From Pseudomonadota bacterium (lineage in GTDB: Bacteria > Myxococcota_A > Polyangia > Polyangiales > Polyangiaceae), in assembly GCA_023428245.1 (NCBI GenBank), contig JAEYYX010000049.1, positions 3,910 to 67,909 on the forward strand: a stretch of 64,000 nt of DNA. The letters run 5' to 3'. The position numbers were made by a program, and so were the translations under genes. Of the stretch, positions 16,164 through 25,359 are shown piece after piece. The notes under the pieces were generated by a model. It saw nothing but the letters and a program-made list of their open reading frames with translations, was not told the origin of the DNA and searched no databases. Positions within the stretch are counted from its first letter, which is position 1, and every line of letters starts with the position of its first letter.

Positions 16164-17873
16164 ATGTCAACGAACCGTCTCGGTGAACTCCTCGTTCGTG
16201 AAAAGCTGATCAGCCTTCAGCAGCTTCGGCAGGCACAAGAAGAGCAGAAGAAGACAGGGCAAAACCTAGGCTTTGCGCTAGCCAAGCTCGGCTACGTGAA
16301 CGACGAGGAGATCACGAACTTCCTCTCGAATCAGTACCGACTGCCCGCGGTCAACCTCGACGAATACGAGATCGACGCCGAAGTCATCAAGATCGTCAAC
16401 AAAGACGTCTGTATCAAACACGGCATCGTCCCCGTCTCACGTTCGGGCTCGTCGCTCATCGTAGCGATGAGCGATCCCACGAACCTGCACGCTATCGACG
16501 ACATCAAGTTCCTGAGCGGATACAACGTCGAACCCGTCGTCGCGTCCGAGTCAGCCATCACGAACGCGATCGAGCGATACTATAACGCCGGCCCCTCTTA
16601 CGAGGAGGTGCTCGAAGACTTCCAGCTCGAAGACGAGGATCTCGAGTTCGCGGGCGAAGAGGGGGGAAGCGTCACTGCGCTCGAACTCGAGCGCGCGAGC
16701 GAGGACGCGCCGGTGGTCAGGCTCGTGAACGTGCTGCTCTTGAACGCCATCAAGAAACGCTGCAGCGACATCCACATCGAGCCCTACGAAAAGCGCTTCC
16801 GCGTCCGCTACCGCATCGACGGCGTGCTCCAAGAGGAGATGAGCCCTCCCCTCAGGCTGAAGAACGCTCTCGTCAGCCGTATCAAGATCATGAGCCAGCT
16901 CGACATCGCCGAGCGCCGCCTGCCTCAAGACGGGCGCATCAAGCTCAAGCTCGGCAAAGGACGCGAGATGGATTTCCGCGTCTCGGTCCTCCCGACCATG
17001 TGGGGCGAGAAGGTAGTGCTCCGTCTCCTCGACAAGAGCAACCTCCAGCTCGACATGACGAAACTCGGCTTCGACCCAAAGCCGAGGGATGACTTCGAGT
17101 GGGCCATCAATCAGCCGTGGGGCATGGTGCTCGTGACCGGTCCAACCGGATCCGGAAAGACGACGACCCTCTACTCAGCGCTCAGCGCCCTGAACCAGCC
17201 CGGGGTCAACATCAGCACCGCCGAAGATCCCGTCGAGTACAACCTGCACGGCATCAATCAGTGTCAGATGCACGATGAGATCGGCTTGAACTTCGCCGCC
17301 GCGCTCCGCTCCTTCCTCCGGCAGGACCCGGACACGATCATGGTCGGCGAGATTCGTGACTTCGAGACCGCGGAAATCGCGGTCAAAGCTGCGCTCACCG
17401 GCCACCTCGTGCTCTCGACCCTGCACACGAACGACGCGCCCGCCACGATTTCCCGCCTCCTGAACATGGGCGTCGAGCCGTTCCTCATTACGGCGAGCGT
17501 CAACTTGGTCTTGGCGCAACGTCTCGCAAGGAAGATCTGCAGCGACTGCAAGAAGGAGATCGCAGTCGACGCGGAGGCCCTGCGTGAGCTCGGCGCGACC
17601 GAAGACCAGATCCGCGAGGCGAAGACGATGTACAAGGGGACAGGCTGCTCAACCTGCAACAACAGCGGCTACAAAGGGCGCATCGCGCTCTACGAGGTCA
17701 TGCGCTTCACCGATGGCCTCAAGGAGCTCGTGCTCCAAGGTGCGTCCACTGCCGAGCTCAAGCTCGGGGCCATCAAGAGCGGCATGGCCACCCTGCGCAT
17801 GGCGGGGATCAAGAAAGTGCTCGAAGGCGTCACGACCCCCGAAGAAGTCGGACGCGTCACCATGGCCGACTAG
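16164..17873 (+). CDS. pilB: Type IV pilus extension ATPase PilB
   Basis: This 569-aa cytoplasmic GspE/PilB-type ATPase powers pilus assembly. An MshEN-type N-terminal domain (about 1-150) begins NRLGELLVREKLIS. The ATPase core has the Walker A GPTGSGKTTTL near 324-333, an Asp box in TAEDPVEYN, Walker B with GEIRDFETAEIA and the His box HLVLSTLHTNDA. A tetracysteine zinc site is formed by CSDC near 459 and CSTC near 495, as in PilB and not in PilT. The start follows a GGAGCG stretch. pilT follows 47 bases after the stop, so extension and retraction motors are paired. Confidence 0.96.
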   Translation: MSTNRLGELLVREKLISLQQLRQAQEEQKKTGQNLGFALAKLGYVNDEEITNFLSNQYRLPAVNLDEYEIDAEVIKIVNKDVCIKHGIVPVSRSGSSLIVAMSDPTNLHAIDDIKFLSGYNVEPVVASESAITNAIERYYNAGPSYEEVLEDFQLEDEDLEFAGEEGGSVTALELERASEDAPVVRLVNVLLLNAIKKRCSDIHIEPYEKRFRVRYRIDGVLQEEMSPPLRLKNALVSRIKIMSQLDIAERRLPQDGRIKLKLGKGREMDFRVSVLPTMWGEKVVLRLLDKSNLQLDMTKLGFDPKPRDDFEWAINQPWGMVLVTGPTGSGKTTTLYSALSALNQPGVNISTAEDPVEYNLHGINQCQMHDEIGLNFAAALRSFLRQDPDTIMVGEIRDFETAEIAVKAALTGHLVLSTLHTNDAPATISRLLNMGVEPFLITASVNLVLAQRLARKICSDCKKEIAVDAEALRELGATEDQIREAKTMYKGTGCSTCNNSGYKGRIALYEVMRFTDGLKELVLQGASTAELKLGAIKSGMATLRMAGIKKVLEGVTTPEEVGRVTMAD

Positions 17874-17920
17874 GCGTCTGAGAGAGTCAGCGAAGAGGCG
17901 GCGAGGATCGGAAGGGACGA

Positions 17921-19021
17921 ATGGAACCAGGCGTAAAGGTCAATCTCCACCAGCTGCTGCGCGCGGTCATCGAGAAGGGCGCCAGCGACATGCACATCAC
18001 GACCGGCTCTCCGCCGCTCCTGCGCATCGACGGACAGGTCGTCCCTCTCAAGCTCGATCCTCTCAGCCCAGTCGAGACCAAACAGCTCTGCTACTCGGTT
18101 CTCACCGAAGAACAGAAGATCGAGTTCGAGAAGAACAAAGAGCTCGACCTTTCCTTCGGCGTAAAAAACCTGTCGCGCTTCCGCGCCAACATCTTCATGC
18201 AGCGCGGAGCCGTCTCCGGTGCGTTCCGCTCGATCCCGTTCAAGATTCTGAGCTTTGAGGAGCTCGGTCTGCCCCCTGTCGTGGCAAGCTTCGCCAAGAA
18301 ACCTCGCGGGCTCATCCTCGTCACCGGTCCGACCGGTTCCGGCAAGAGCACCACCCTCGCCAGCATCATCGACAAGATCAACGCAGAGCAGCGGGTTCAC
18401 ATCATGACGGTCGAGGACCCGATCGAATACCTCCACCCCCACAAGAAATCTGTGGTGAACCAGCGGGAAGTCGGAGCCGATACCGGCAACTTCAAAACAG
18501 CCCTGAAATACGTGCTCCGGCAAGATCCGGACGTCGTCTTGATCGGCGAGATGCGCGACCTCGAGACGATCGAGGCTGCCCTGACCATCGCCGAGACAGG
18601 ACACCTCGTATTCGCGACTCTCCATACGAACAGCGCCGTCCAGAGCGTCAACCGGATCATCGACGTTTTCCCGCCTCACCAGCAGGCCCAGGTCCGCGCT
18701 CAGCTCTCTTTCGTACTCGAAGGTATCGTCAGCCAGCTGCTCCTGCCGCGGGCAGGCGCACCGGGCCGCGTGCTCGCGATGGAGGTCCTCGTCCCGAACG
18801 CCGCGATTCGCAACCTGATCCGCGAAGACAAGGTGCACCAGATATACTCGCAAATGCAGGTCGGCCAGGCAGGCCACGGCATGCAAACGCTCAATCAGTC
18901 GCTTTTCTCGCTCTACGCGCGGCGCCTCATCACCCTCGAAGAGGCCTTCGGCCGAAGCAATGACGCAGAAGAGCTGCGGATGATGATCGAGCAACGCGGC
19001 GGTTCGGTCCCTCGTGGCTGA
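17921..19021 (+). CDS. pilT: Type IV pilus retraction ATPase PilT
   Basis: This 366-aa hexameric cytoplasmic ATPase drives pilus retraction for twitching (S-motility in myxobacteria). It has the Walker A GPTGSGKSTTL near 136-146, MTVEDPIEYLH, Walker B region GEMRDLETIEAAL and HLVFATLHTNSA. The PilT-specific C-terminal motif AIRNLIREDKVHQIYS is present, and it lacks the MshEN domain and tetracysteine of PilB. Length is typical. It is immediately downstream of pilB; purF follows with its own candidate promoter. Confidence 0.97.
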   Translation: MEPGVKVNLHQLLRAVIEKGASDMHITTGSPPLLRIDGQVVPLKLDPLSPVETKQLCYSVLTEEQKIEFEKNKELDLSFGVKNLSRFRANIFMQRGAVSGAFRSIPFKILSFEELGLPPVVASFAKKPRGLILVTGPTGSGKSTTLASIIDKINAEQRVHIMTVEDPIEYLHPHKKSVVNQREVGADTGNFKTALKYVLRQDPDVVLIGEMRDLETIEAALTIAETGHLVFATLHTNSAVQSVNRIIDVFPPHQQAQVRAQLSFVLEGIVSQLLLPRAGAPGRVLAMEVLVPNAAIRNLIREDKVHQIYSQMQVGQAGHGMQTLNQSLFSLYARRLITLEEAFGRSNDAEELRMMIEQRGGSVPRG

Positions 19022-19064
19022 GATGTCACCGTCCTCGGGCCTTTGTCATACCTGCGAGCGATCG

Positions 19065-19092
19065 TTGCCAGACTCGACCTTTGCGCTATAGG
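19065..19092 (+). promoter_or_regulatory. Candidate purF promoter
   Basis: TTGCCA (19065-19070, five of six matches) is separated by 16 bases from TATAGG (19087-19092, four of six). Transcription would start around 19099, leaving a short leader with GGAAA before ATG 19110. Confidence 0.5.
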
Positions 19093-19109
19093 GCTCGCGC
19101 GGAAACGAC

Positions 19110-20594
19110 ATGTGCGGCGTGTTCGGGATCTACGGCCACAGTGAGGCCGCCAAGCTTGCTTATCTCGGTTTGCACGCCCTGCAGCATCGCGGGCAGGAGA
19201 GTGCAGGCATCGTGTCCAGTGACGGACGCCAGCTCAAGCTGTTCCGCGACATGGGACATGTCATCGACGTCTTCCCAGAGTCGCAGCTCGAAGAGCTGAA
19301 GGGTGTCCACGCCATCGGGCACGTCCGGTATTCGACCTCCGGGGGCTCGGCGCTTCGAAACGCGCAGCCGATCGCTATCGAGTACTCCAAGGGAACGCTC
19401 GCTGTCGCTCACAACGGAAACCTCACGAACGCCGACGCGCTTCGTAAGAGCCTCGAAGAGGCTGGATCGATCTTCCAAACCTCGAGCGACACCGAAGTCA
19501 TCGTCCACCTGATCGCCAAGAGCAAACAACAGCGCGTCTTCGATCGCATCGCGGACGCTCTCGGCCAAGTCGAAGGCGCCTATTCGCTCCTCTGTCTGAC
19601 CGAAGACTCGCTGATCGCTGTGCGCGATCCGCTGGGCATCCGCCCCTTGTGCCTCGGCAAGTTGCGCGGCACCGACGTTCCCGTCTTGGCCAGCGAACCG
19701 ACCAGCTTCGAGCTGATCGACGCCGATTTCGTCCGCGACATAGCGCCGGGCGAAATGTTGATCGTAAGTCCCGAAGGAACCAAGAGCCTGTTCCCCTTTC
19801 ACCCGGTCGCCCGAAGAACCTGCATCTTCGAGTTCGTCTATTTTGCGCGTCCCGACTCAGTCCTCGACGGCGTGAGCGTATACGAAGCGCGCAAGAACCT
19901 CGGACGCAGCCTCGCGCGCGAACACGGTGTTGACGCCGACGTCGTCATCCCGGTCCCCGACTCGGGAGTCCCCGCGACGATCGGCTACGCCCAAGAATCG
20001 GGCATTCCCTTCGAGATGGGCCTGGTTCGCAGCCATTACGTAGGCCGTACGTTCATCGAGCCGAAGCAGAGCATCCGACACTTCGGGGTTCGCCTGAAGC
20101 TGTCCCCGGTCGGCGAGACTCTTCGCGGCAAACGTGTCGTCGTCGTTGACGACTCGATCGTACGCGGCACCACCAGCCGAAAGATCGTCAAGATGCTCAG
20201 GGATGCGGGCGCCAAAGAGGTCCACATGCGCATCGCGAGCCCTCCGACTGAGTGGCCATGTTATTACGGCGTGGACACGCCGACCCGGAGCGAGCTGATC
20301 GCCGCGACCCACACCGTCGAGGAGATCAACCAATACATCACGAGCGATACACTCGCCTATCTGACGCTCGACTCCCTGAAGCACAGCGTGCTTGCGGCGC
20401 GCGAGAACCACATGCGCCGGGAGAGCGGGCCCCCTGCGCTCCCGCTCACCGAGCCGGCCAGCAGTAGGCGACACCTCACCGTCGCCCAGTCGCTCACGGA
20501 GACCTCCTTTTGCCATGCCTGCTGGAGCGGGGACTACCCCGTTAAGTTCCAGCCGCAGGAGCGCAAGGAGCAGCTCCCGCTCTTGCACGTCTAA
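19110..20594 (+). CDS. purF: Amidophosphoribosyltransferase
   Basis: This 494-aa enzyme of de novo purine synthesis converts PRPP and glutamine to phosphoribosylamine. The N-terminal Ntn glutaminase has its nucleophile at Cys2 (MCGVFGIYGH), so no propeptide is needed. The PRPP loop VVVVDDSIVRGTTS lies near 343-356. Cys residues in RRTCIFEF, EWPCYYG and the CHAC pair near the C-terminus match the pattern of the Bacillus-type [4Fe-4S] PurF. The stop codon lies in the first unit of a 14-bp tandem repeat. Confidence 0.96.
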   Translation: MCGVFGIYGHSEAAKLAYLGLHALQHRGQESAGIVSSDGRQLKLFRDMGHVIDVFPESQLEELKGVHAIGHVRYSTSGGSALRNAQPIAIEYSKGTLAVAHNGNLTNADALRKSLEEAGSIFQTSSDTEVIVHLIAKSKQQRVFDRIADALGQVEGAYSLLCLTEDSLIAVRDPLGIRPLCLGKLRGTDVPVLASEPTSFELIDADFVRDIAPGEMLIVSPEGTKSLFPFHPVARRTCIFEFVYFARPDSVLDGVSVYEARKNLGRSLAREHGVDADVVIPVPDSGVPATIGYAQESGIPFEMGLVRSHYVGRTFIEPKQSIRHFGVRLKLSPVGETLRGKRVVVVDDSIVRGTTSRKIVKMLRDAGAKEVHMRIASPPTEWPCYYGVDTPTRSELIAATHTVEEINQYITSDTLAYLTLDSLKHSVLAARENHMRRESGPPALPLTEPASSRRHLTVAQSLTETSFCHACWSGDYPVKFQPQERKEQLPLLHV

Positions 20595-20625
20595 CTCTGC
20601 ACGTCTAACTCTGCACGTCTAACTC
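20584..20625. repeat. Three perfect copies of a 14-bp tandem repeat over the purF stop
   Basis: TGCACGTCTAACTC is repeated exactly at 20584-20597, 20598-20611 and 20612-20625. The first unit includes the last codons and TAA of purF, and each unit brings another TAA. This looks like recent slippage expansion at the gene end. Confidence 0.9.
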
Positions 20626-20687
20626 GTCCGCCAAAGCGCCGCCCTTGTACCGAACACTCGCGAGTTGCCCCAAGCCCTCGCGAGTTT

Positions 20688-20710
20688 GCATTTCAAGCTT
20701 CGTGAAATGC
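20688..20710. other. Hairpin in the purF / lipoprotein convergent gap
   Basis: GCATTTCA (20688-20695) pairs perfectly with TGAAATGC (20703-20710) around a 7-nt loop. Nearby are two ACTCGCGAGT-type palindromes (20656-20665 and about 20676-20685) and CGAAGG/CCTTCG at 20712. No T-run follows on either strand, so intrinsic termination is not certain. The position between converging genes suggests transcript-end structures. Confidence 0.45.
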
Positions 20711-20769
20711 TCGAAGGGCCTTCGTGAGCGGGCGCAGTAAGGACGACGGAGTCGCTCAAAGGAGCGAGC

Positions 20770-22305
20770 CTACTTGAGGGTTTCCTCTTCGCAGGAGAAC
20801 GCCATGAAGTGGGCGTGCTGGACCCCTTCGCGAAAATCGTCAAACAGCGCGCCCACGAAGCCATTGTCGCCGCGCACGAGACGCGGCTCGATGCTGTTCG
20901 CGGCCCCGCCGACAAGCTGTCGCTTCGGCTCCAGGCTCTCTAGACCCTCGCCGATCACCGTGCCGAAAATATCGTAGTTTTCGCCGGACAGCTCCGCCCA
21001 GGCGAGCACGACGCGATCCCCGAACGAGACGAGGTTGTTGTCCCGGACAGCCACGCCAAGAGGCGTCACAGGAGCTGGCCCCGCGAGCACAGCTCCCTCC
21101 GGACTCAAGATAGCGCCCCAGATCGCCGTTCGATCTTGGACGTCCCAGGTGAGGAGGAAATTGTCGCCGAGAGCCGCGATCTTCGGTCGGTCTCCGCCCG
21201 AAGCGACAACTTGAACGGGGGGCGAAGTCGGAGTCGCGAGGTCTTTCGCAAAAGCACGAAACTCCACTTCGATGTTACCACCAGGGACCCTGGTGTTTGT
21301 CGCTGTGTAGACGATCCCGTAGCCGGTCCGGTTCGCCTCGACCGCAACGAAGCCGTAGTCTTTTCCGTCTTTGGGCGTCAGCTCAAGGTTCCCCCCGATG
21401 AGCTCACCGTCTGCGGAGATGAGCTGAGCTCGAATCTGGGGACCCCCAGGGAGCGGCAAAATCTCCTGCCAAAGGACGACGAAACGCCCTTGATCGTAGA
21501 TGACCTCAGGGGCCCAGGACGACGACGGCGTGTCGGTCAACCGAAGGTCCGAAAGCCGCTTTTGCCCCGATGGATCGAAGAGCGTAAAATAGACCTCGTA
21601 GTTGCCGCTGCGGGCGTCCTGCCAGGCGGCGCCAAAATGCTGCCCGGACCAAGCGAGAGGTGTCCCGTAGGAGCCAACGTTGACCGACGAAACGAGCCCC
21701 TCGCCGGACAGGATCTCGCCGCTCGCGTCCCGCCATTGAATGAAGCTCTGGTTCTCGGAAAGCGACCTGTCACGAGCACGGTAGCCGAGGGCAAACACGC
21801 CTTGTCCGAAGGCGATGCCTCGGCTTCCGGACAAAACGCGCGCCTCCGACGCGATGCGCACGGGCGTCATCAGCGCGCCCGAAGATGGTAGGATCGGCAG
21901 GCCGTTGTCGACGACGTTGTCGCAATCGTTGTCGACCCGATCGCAGACCTCAGTGGCTCCCGGATAAGCGCGTGGGCTCGTATCGTCACAATCGTTGCCG
22001 CAAGTGCCGTCGGGAAGCGGTGCGTAAAAGCCATCTCCATCTAGGTCGACGCTCACAGAATCATACTCACAGCCCCCCGTCTCCGGCACGCACCGAGCCG
22101 CAAGACAGGGATCGTCGGAGTGACACTCGATGGTCGGCTGCGCGACACACTGCCCCTCCAGACAGCGGGCGGGCTGGCAGAGATCAGTGGAGCATTCGGC
22201 GTCGGTCTCACAGCGGAGCCCCGCGCTCAAGAGCGCCGAGCGCGAGCCGCATCCAAGAGCGAACCAGGAGAGCGAAAGCCCCAGGGTCCAGAGGGCACCA
22301 CGCAT
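20770..22305 (-). CDS. Lipoprotein with putative metal-binding motif and beta-propeller-like repeats
   Basis: This 511-aa lipoprotein has a signal peptide ending WFALGCGS (lipidated Cys near 19) and a Cys-rich region with CETDAECSTDLCQ. The segment DLDGDGFYAP ... GNDCDDTSPRAYPGATEVCDRVDNDCDNVVDNG is the MopE/putative metal-binding motif common in myxobacterial secreted proteins. The remaining 350 residues contain repeated WxxxG/FxAAW-like strands suggestive of a beta-propeller. I chose ATG 22305, which overlaps the TGA of the upstream lipoprotein gene (TGATG); a longer frame to 22449 lacks a signal at its start. The two genes are coupled. Confidence 0.75.
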   Translation of the reverse strand: MRGALWTLGLSLSWFALGCGSRSALLSAGLRCETDAECSTDLCQPARCLEGQCVAQPTIECHSDDPCLAARCVPETGGCEYDSVSVDLDGDGFYAPLPDGTCGNDCDDTSPRAYPGATEVCDRVDNDCDNVVDNGLPILPSSGALMTPVRIASEARVLSGSRGIAFGQGVFALGYRARDRSLSENQSFIQWRDASGEILSGEGLVSSVNVGSYGTPLAWSGQHFGAAWQDARSGNYEVYFTLFDPSGQKRLSDLRLTDTPSSSWAPEVIYDQGRFVVLWQEILPLPGGPQIRAQLISADGELIGGNLELTPKDGKDYGFVAVEANRTGYGIVYTATNTRVPGGNIEVEFRAFAKDLATPTSPPVQVVASGGDRPKIAALGDNFLLTWDVQDRTAIWGAILSPEGAVLAGPAPVTPLGVAVRDNNLVSFGDRVVLAWAELSGENYDIFGTVIGEGLESLEPKRQLVGGAANSIEPRLVRGDNGFVGALFDDFREGVQHAHFMAFSCEEETLK

Positions 22306-22877
22306 CAATAACAAACCCCATAGTTGAGCACGTCGGTCTCTCCGCAGATGAGCCCCGGCGGGCAAACATCGGGCTCGAACACGCTGCACAGCTTCGCGCA
22401 GCGAGGTCCTCCGGTCGCTCCAACCACACAGAGATAGCCCGGAGCGCACAGCTCACCGTTGCCGCTGCCACAGATTTCGCCCTGGGTCGCCTGCCCCGCC
22501 TGGGCACAGTAGGTCCCGTACACCGTCGCCCCACATTCTCCTTCTTTCGGGAAGCGCGAGTAGGGTGCGCAAGCGCCACCTTCAGGACAAGTCGCGATGG
22601 GATCCAAAGGATCGCAGGGGGTCATCCCTTTCACGGGAGGAACCGTCTCACAGGGTTCCAAGACGACCGTTCCACCCACGCTGGGCGCCCCTCCCGTGAG
22701 GGCACTGACGCCGCCGGTCCCGCCACTCGGAGCGCCGCCGCTTGCGCTTACGCCTCCCGAGGCGACGCCACCGGTTCCGCCACTCGGGTCCCTTGGATCG
22801 TCGTAGTCGGACGACGCAGCGGTCCCGCCGCAAGCCACGGCAGATCCGAGCGCAAGAACAAACATCGTCCGGTGCAT
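22305..22877 (-). CDS. Cys-rich Gly/Ser-repeat lipoprotein
   Basis: This 190-aa lipoprotein has a signal peptide ending SAVACGG (lipidated Cys near 16) and a linker of GGTGG/ASGGVS/GGAPSGG repeats (about 32-66). The C-terminal half has about twelve Cys, probably disulfide-bonded outside the cytoplasm (for example LCAPGYLCV and KLCSVFEPDVCPPGLICG). ATG 22877 places the signal peptide at the N-terminus. No enzymatic motif is seen. It is first in a two-gene unit with the metal-binding-motif lipoprotein, which suggests a shared surface or extracellular role. Confidence 0.7.
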   Translation of the reverse strand: MHRTMFVLALGSAVACGGTAASSDYDDPRDPSGGTGGVASGGVSASGGAPSGGTGGVSALTGGAPSVGGTVVLEPCETVPPVKGMTPCDPLDPIATCPEGGACAPYSRFPKEGECGATVYGTYCAQAGQATQGEICGSGNGELCAPGYLCVVGATGGPRCAKLCSVFEPDVCPPGLICGETDVLNYGVCY

Positions 22878-22932
22878 TCGAGCTTCCGAAGTATAGCGGA
22901 ATTGAGCGAGACGCCAGACAATCAAAGTTGAG

Positions 22933-23649
22933 ATGTGCGGCCGCTACCAGGCTCCTGCCGAATTCAGCGAAATCAAGCTGGCCTTTGAGCTGTCCGCGAG
23001 CGCCGGCGGCGCTGGATTAGCGTGGCATAATAATATTGCAGCTTCCTACGGCGTCGGTAGTTCCGCGCCGCTGATCATCACGGAGAACCGCGAGCGAGCC
23101 CTGACCACAGGTCGATTCTGGTACGTTCCTCCCTTTTGGAATCAGCCGCTCAAAGAGCTCCCGACCTCCTTCAACGCTCGCAGCGAGAGGATCCGTGACT
23201 CGAAGTTCTTCCGCGGCGCAATCAGCGAAAGACGCTGCCTCGTCCCTATGATCGGATGGTTCGAACGAAACCGTGAGCGACGCCGTGACTACCGCTTCGC
23301 TCCGGAGCGAAGCGAGCACGAAGTCGCCCCGCCTTTCGCCTGCGCAGGTGTCTGGTCCACGGCCCACGATGAACAAGGCGGCCTCTTTCGATCCTTTGCG
23401 ATCCTAACCACCGCTGCCAATGACAGCGCCCTCCCGATTCACCCCCGCATGCCGCTCGTGGTGCCACCACAACATTACGAGCCATGGCTCCTCGACGGCG
23501 ACCCCCAGGAGCTCATCACCCTCTTACAAAAAGCCAATCGATCGCTCCCTCTCTCGATCGAGGAGCAGCCGCCGAAGAAGAAGGAAAACCGCACCCGCTC
23601 GCCAAGGGGTCAGCTCGACCTCTTCGGAAAGGGTCAGAACGACTCGTGA
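22933..23649 (+). CDS. SOS-response-associated (SRAP/YedK-HMCES) protein
   Basis: This 238-aa SRAP-family protein is known to crosslink covalently to abasic sites in single-stranded DNA through Cys2. Visible features are the MCGRY start (Cys2), FNARSE (Asn/Arg/Glu of the DNA site), CLVPMIGWFE in place of the usual GFYEW, and HPRMPLVV (the usual motif is HDRMP). The Asp-to-Pro change next to the active-site His is notable. A short Lys-rich and Leu-Asp-Leu-Phe tail (about 213-235) could be a sliding-clamp-type motif (QLDLF), which is inference. It is divergent from the Cys-rich lipoprotein gene. Confidence 0.88.
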   Translation: MCGRYQAPAEFSEIKLAFELSASAGGAGLAWHNNIAASYGVGSSAPLIITENRERALTTGRFWYVPPFWNQPLKELPTSFNARSERIRDSKFFRGAISERRCLVPMIGWFERNRERRRDYRFAPERSEHEVAPPFACAGVWSTAHDEQGGLFRSFAILTTAANDSALPIHPRMPLVVPPQHYEPWLLDGDPQELITLLQKANRSLPLSIEEQPPKKKENRTRSPRGQLDLFGKGQNDS

Positions 23650-23764
23650 GGGTTTTTTTCCCGGCGCAAGCTTCGAGCTATCCGGGCCCGCAGCGGCGCC
23701 CATCGGGCGGGGGCGGGGCCCTTCGCTCGGCATCTGACCGCGAGTCTGGTAGAGCTCACCACCG

Positions 23765-24439
23765 ATGAGAGGCCGAAAACTCCACTCTCGCCCCCTTCTG
23801 CTCCTCGGGCCAGCTTTCGGACTCCTGCTCGCCGGATGTCCCGACGGGCGCGGTCCGGGCGGAACTACGCCTTCCGGAGGCTCGGCGGGGCCCGCCACCG
23901 AAGACAGCGAAAGCGGAGGCGCAACCGCCATCTCGGAGAAGGAGCGCCGCAATGAGGGCGAACCTGAAGGCCCGAGTTGCATGGTTCCCCTCGCCGAGGT
24001 TCCCCTGCCTCCTCAAGCTCCCCGTGCTGAGTGTCCGGAGGATCCCGCGCGCCCTACCATGCCGGAAGGACGACTCGCGTTCCCGGGAACCAACGCGCCC
24101 GAACTGCGCGTCGAAATCGCGAAGACCGACCCACATCGCTCTCACGGTTTGATGTTCCGTCCTTCGCTTTCGGAAGACGAAGGAATGCTTTTCTCTTGGC
24201 CCATCGACGCGCCGCGCAGCTTCTGGATGCACAATACCTGCCTCGCTCTCGACATGCTGTTCATCGACGCCCGTGGTTTCGTCGTGGGTATCCTGGAGCA
24301 GGTGCCCCCCTGGAACGACCTTCCCCGCAGCGTCCGCTGCCCCGCGGCCCACGTGCTCGAGGTGCGCGCCGGCTGGACGAGAGCTCACGGGGTTGTCCCT
24401 GGTTCGCGGGCGCTGCTCGACGGGCGTCCCTTCGAGTAG
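23765..24439 (+). CDS. DUF192 lipoprotein
   Basis: This 224-aa exported lipoprotein has a signal peptide ending LLLAGC (Cys near 25) and a Gly/Ser/Glu-rich linker. A DUF192 domain follows (about 105-224) with SHGLMFRPSLSEDEGMLF, FWMHNTCLALDMLFID and a C-terminal VLEVRAG. DUF192 is a small beta-barrel fold of unknown biochemical function, commonly secreted. The next gene, a cyclophilin lipoprotein, starts 58 bases downstream on the same strand and may be co-transcribed. Confidence 0.85.
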   Translation: MRGRKLHSRPLLLLGPAFGLLLAGCPDGRGPGGTTPSGGSAGPATEDSESGGATAISEKERRNEGEPEGPSCMVPLAEVPLPPQAPRAECPEDPARPTMPEGRLAFPGTNAPELRVEIAKTDPHRSHGLMFRPSLSEDEGMLFSWPIDAPRSFWMHNTCLALDMLFIDARGFVVGILEQVPPWNDLPRSVRCPAAHVLEVRAGWTRAHGVVPGSRALLDGRPFE

Positions 24440-24497
24440 TGCCCCTCGGACGGGCTTGCGCTCCGGTCTCCGCTCTGGAAAAACTCGCGTGACTATC

Positions 24498-25265
24498 ATG
24501 ATTCGTTCTGCCCTCGCCCGAGCCACTCATCGTCTCGAACTGTCGTGCTCTATCTGCGTGCTGCCTTTGATGCTGACGCTCAGCTGCAGCCGCCGCGTCG
24601 AAGAGCCTGAGCCGCGAAAAGTCGAAGAAGCAACCGAGAAGCGCGTTGAAGTCAAACAGGCCGTGCCCCGCGAGGTCACTCGCAATACCGCGGAGGGTAA
24701 TGGTGACCCGCTCGGCGGAAAGTTCTCGCTAGCTGACGCCACCGCGGGCCTGCCTGAAAAAGGCAAGCTGACCGCGACCATGAAGACCTCCAAAGGCACT
24801 CTCGAATGTGAGCTCTTTGAGGACAAGGCGCCGATCACTGTCGCGAACTTCGTCGGGCTCGCGCGAGGCATGCGACCGTTCCGCGATCCCCAGAAAAACT
24901 GGATCAAGAAGCCGGCATACGACGGGACAACCTTTCACCGCGTCATCAAAGGGTTCATGATCCAAGGCGGCGACCCGGAAGGAACCGGGCGCGGGGAGCC
25001 TGGCTATGTCATCGCGGACGAAGTGTGGCCCGGAGCAACGCACAACGAGCGCGGCCTGCTCTGTATGGCCAATCGCGGGCCCAACACGAACGGCATGCAG
25101 TTCTTCATCATGGACGGCAGTGCCACGCACCTCGACCGGAGCTACACGATCTTTGGCAAGTGCAGCCCCGCTTCGGTGATTGAAGCGATCGCCGATTCCA
25201 AGGTCACGGGCGACCGCGCCGTCGATCCGGTGAAGATCGAGAAGGTCACTGTCGCTCGGCGCTGA
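24498..25265 (+). CDS. Cyclophilin-type peptidyl-prolyl isomerase lipoprotein
   Basis: This 255-aa lipoprotein has a signal ending LMLTLSC (Cys near 34), a charged linker, and a cyclophilin domain (about 90-253). That domain has TFHRVIKGFMIQGGDP (catalytic Arg and Gln region), CMANRGPNTNGMQFFI and LDRSYTIFGK. The Trp that confers cyclosporin sensitivity is replaced, as is usual in bacteria. It would assist folding of exported proteins in the periplasm. A GTG at 24489 is an alternative start with a better-spaced GGA. A strong hairpin at 25292 ends the unit. Confidence 0.9.
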   Translation: MIRSALARATHRLELSCSICVLPLMLTLSCSRRVEEPEPRKVEEATEKRVEVKQAVPREVTRNTAEGNGDPLGGKFSLADATAGLPEKGKLTATMKTSKGTLECELFEDKAPITVANFVGLARGMRPFRDPQKNWIKKPAYDGTTFHRVIKGFMIQGGDPEGTGRGEPGYVIADEVWPGATHNERGLLCMANRGPNTNGMQFFIMDGSATHLDRSYTIFGKCSPASVIEAIADSKVTGDRAVDPVKIEKVTVARR

Positions 25266-25291
25266 TCACTGTCCGCGCGCCTCCGTCCACA

Positions 25292-25346
25292 CGCCTCTTC
25301 GAGCGCTCGAGCCCGTTTCCGGATGAGCGCTCGAGGCGCGTTTGTT
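25292..25346 (+). terminator. Bulged hairpin, probable terminator after the cyclophilin gene
   Basis: CGAGCGCTC (25300-25308) pairs with GAGCGCTCG (25325-25333) and, after a 3-nt bulge, CGCCT (25292-25296) with AGGCG (25334-25338). TTTGTT follows at 25341. It lies between the cyclophilin gene and yceD and probably isolates the fatty-acid operon. Confidence 0.6.
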
Positions 25347-25359
25347 GTACGGTTGTCCC

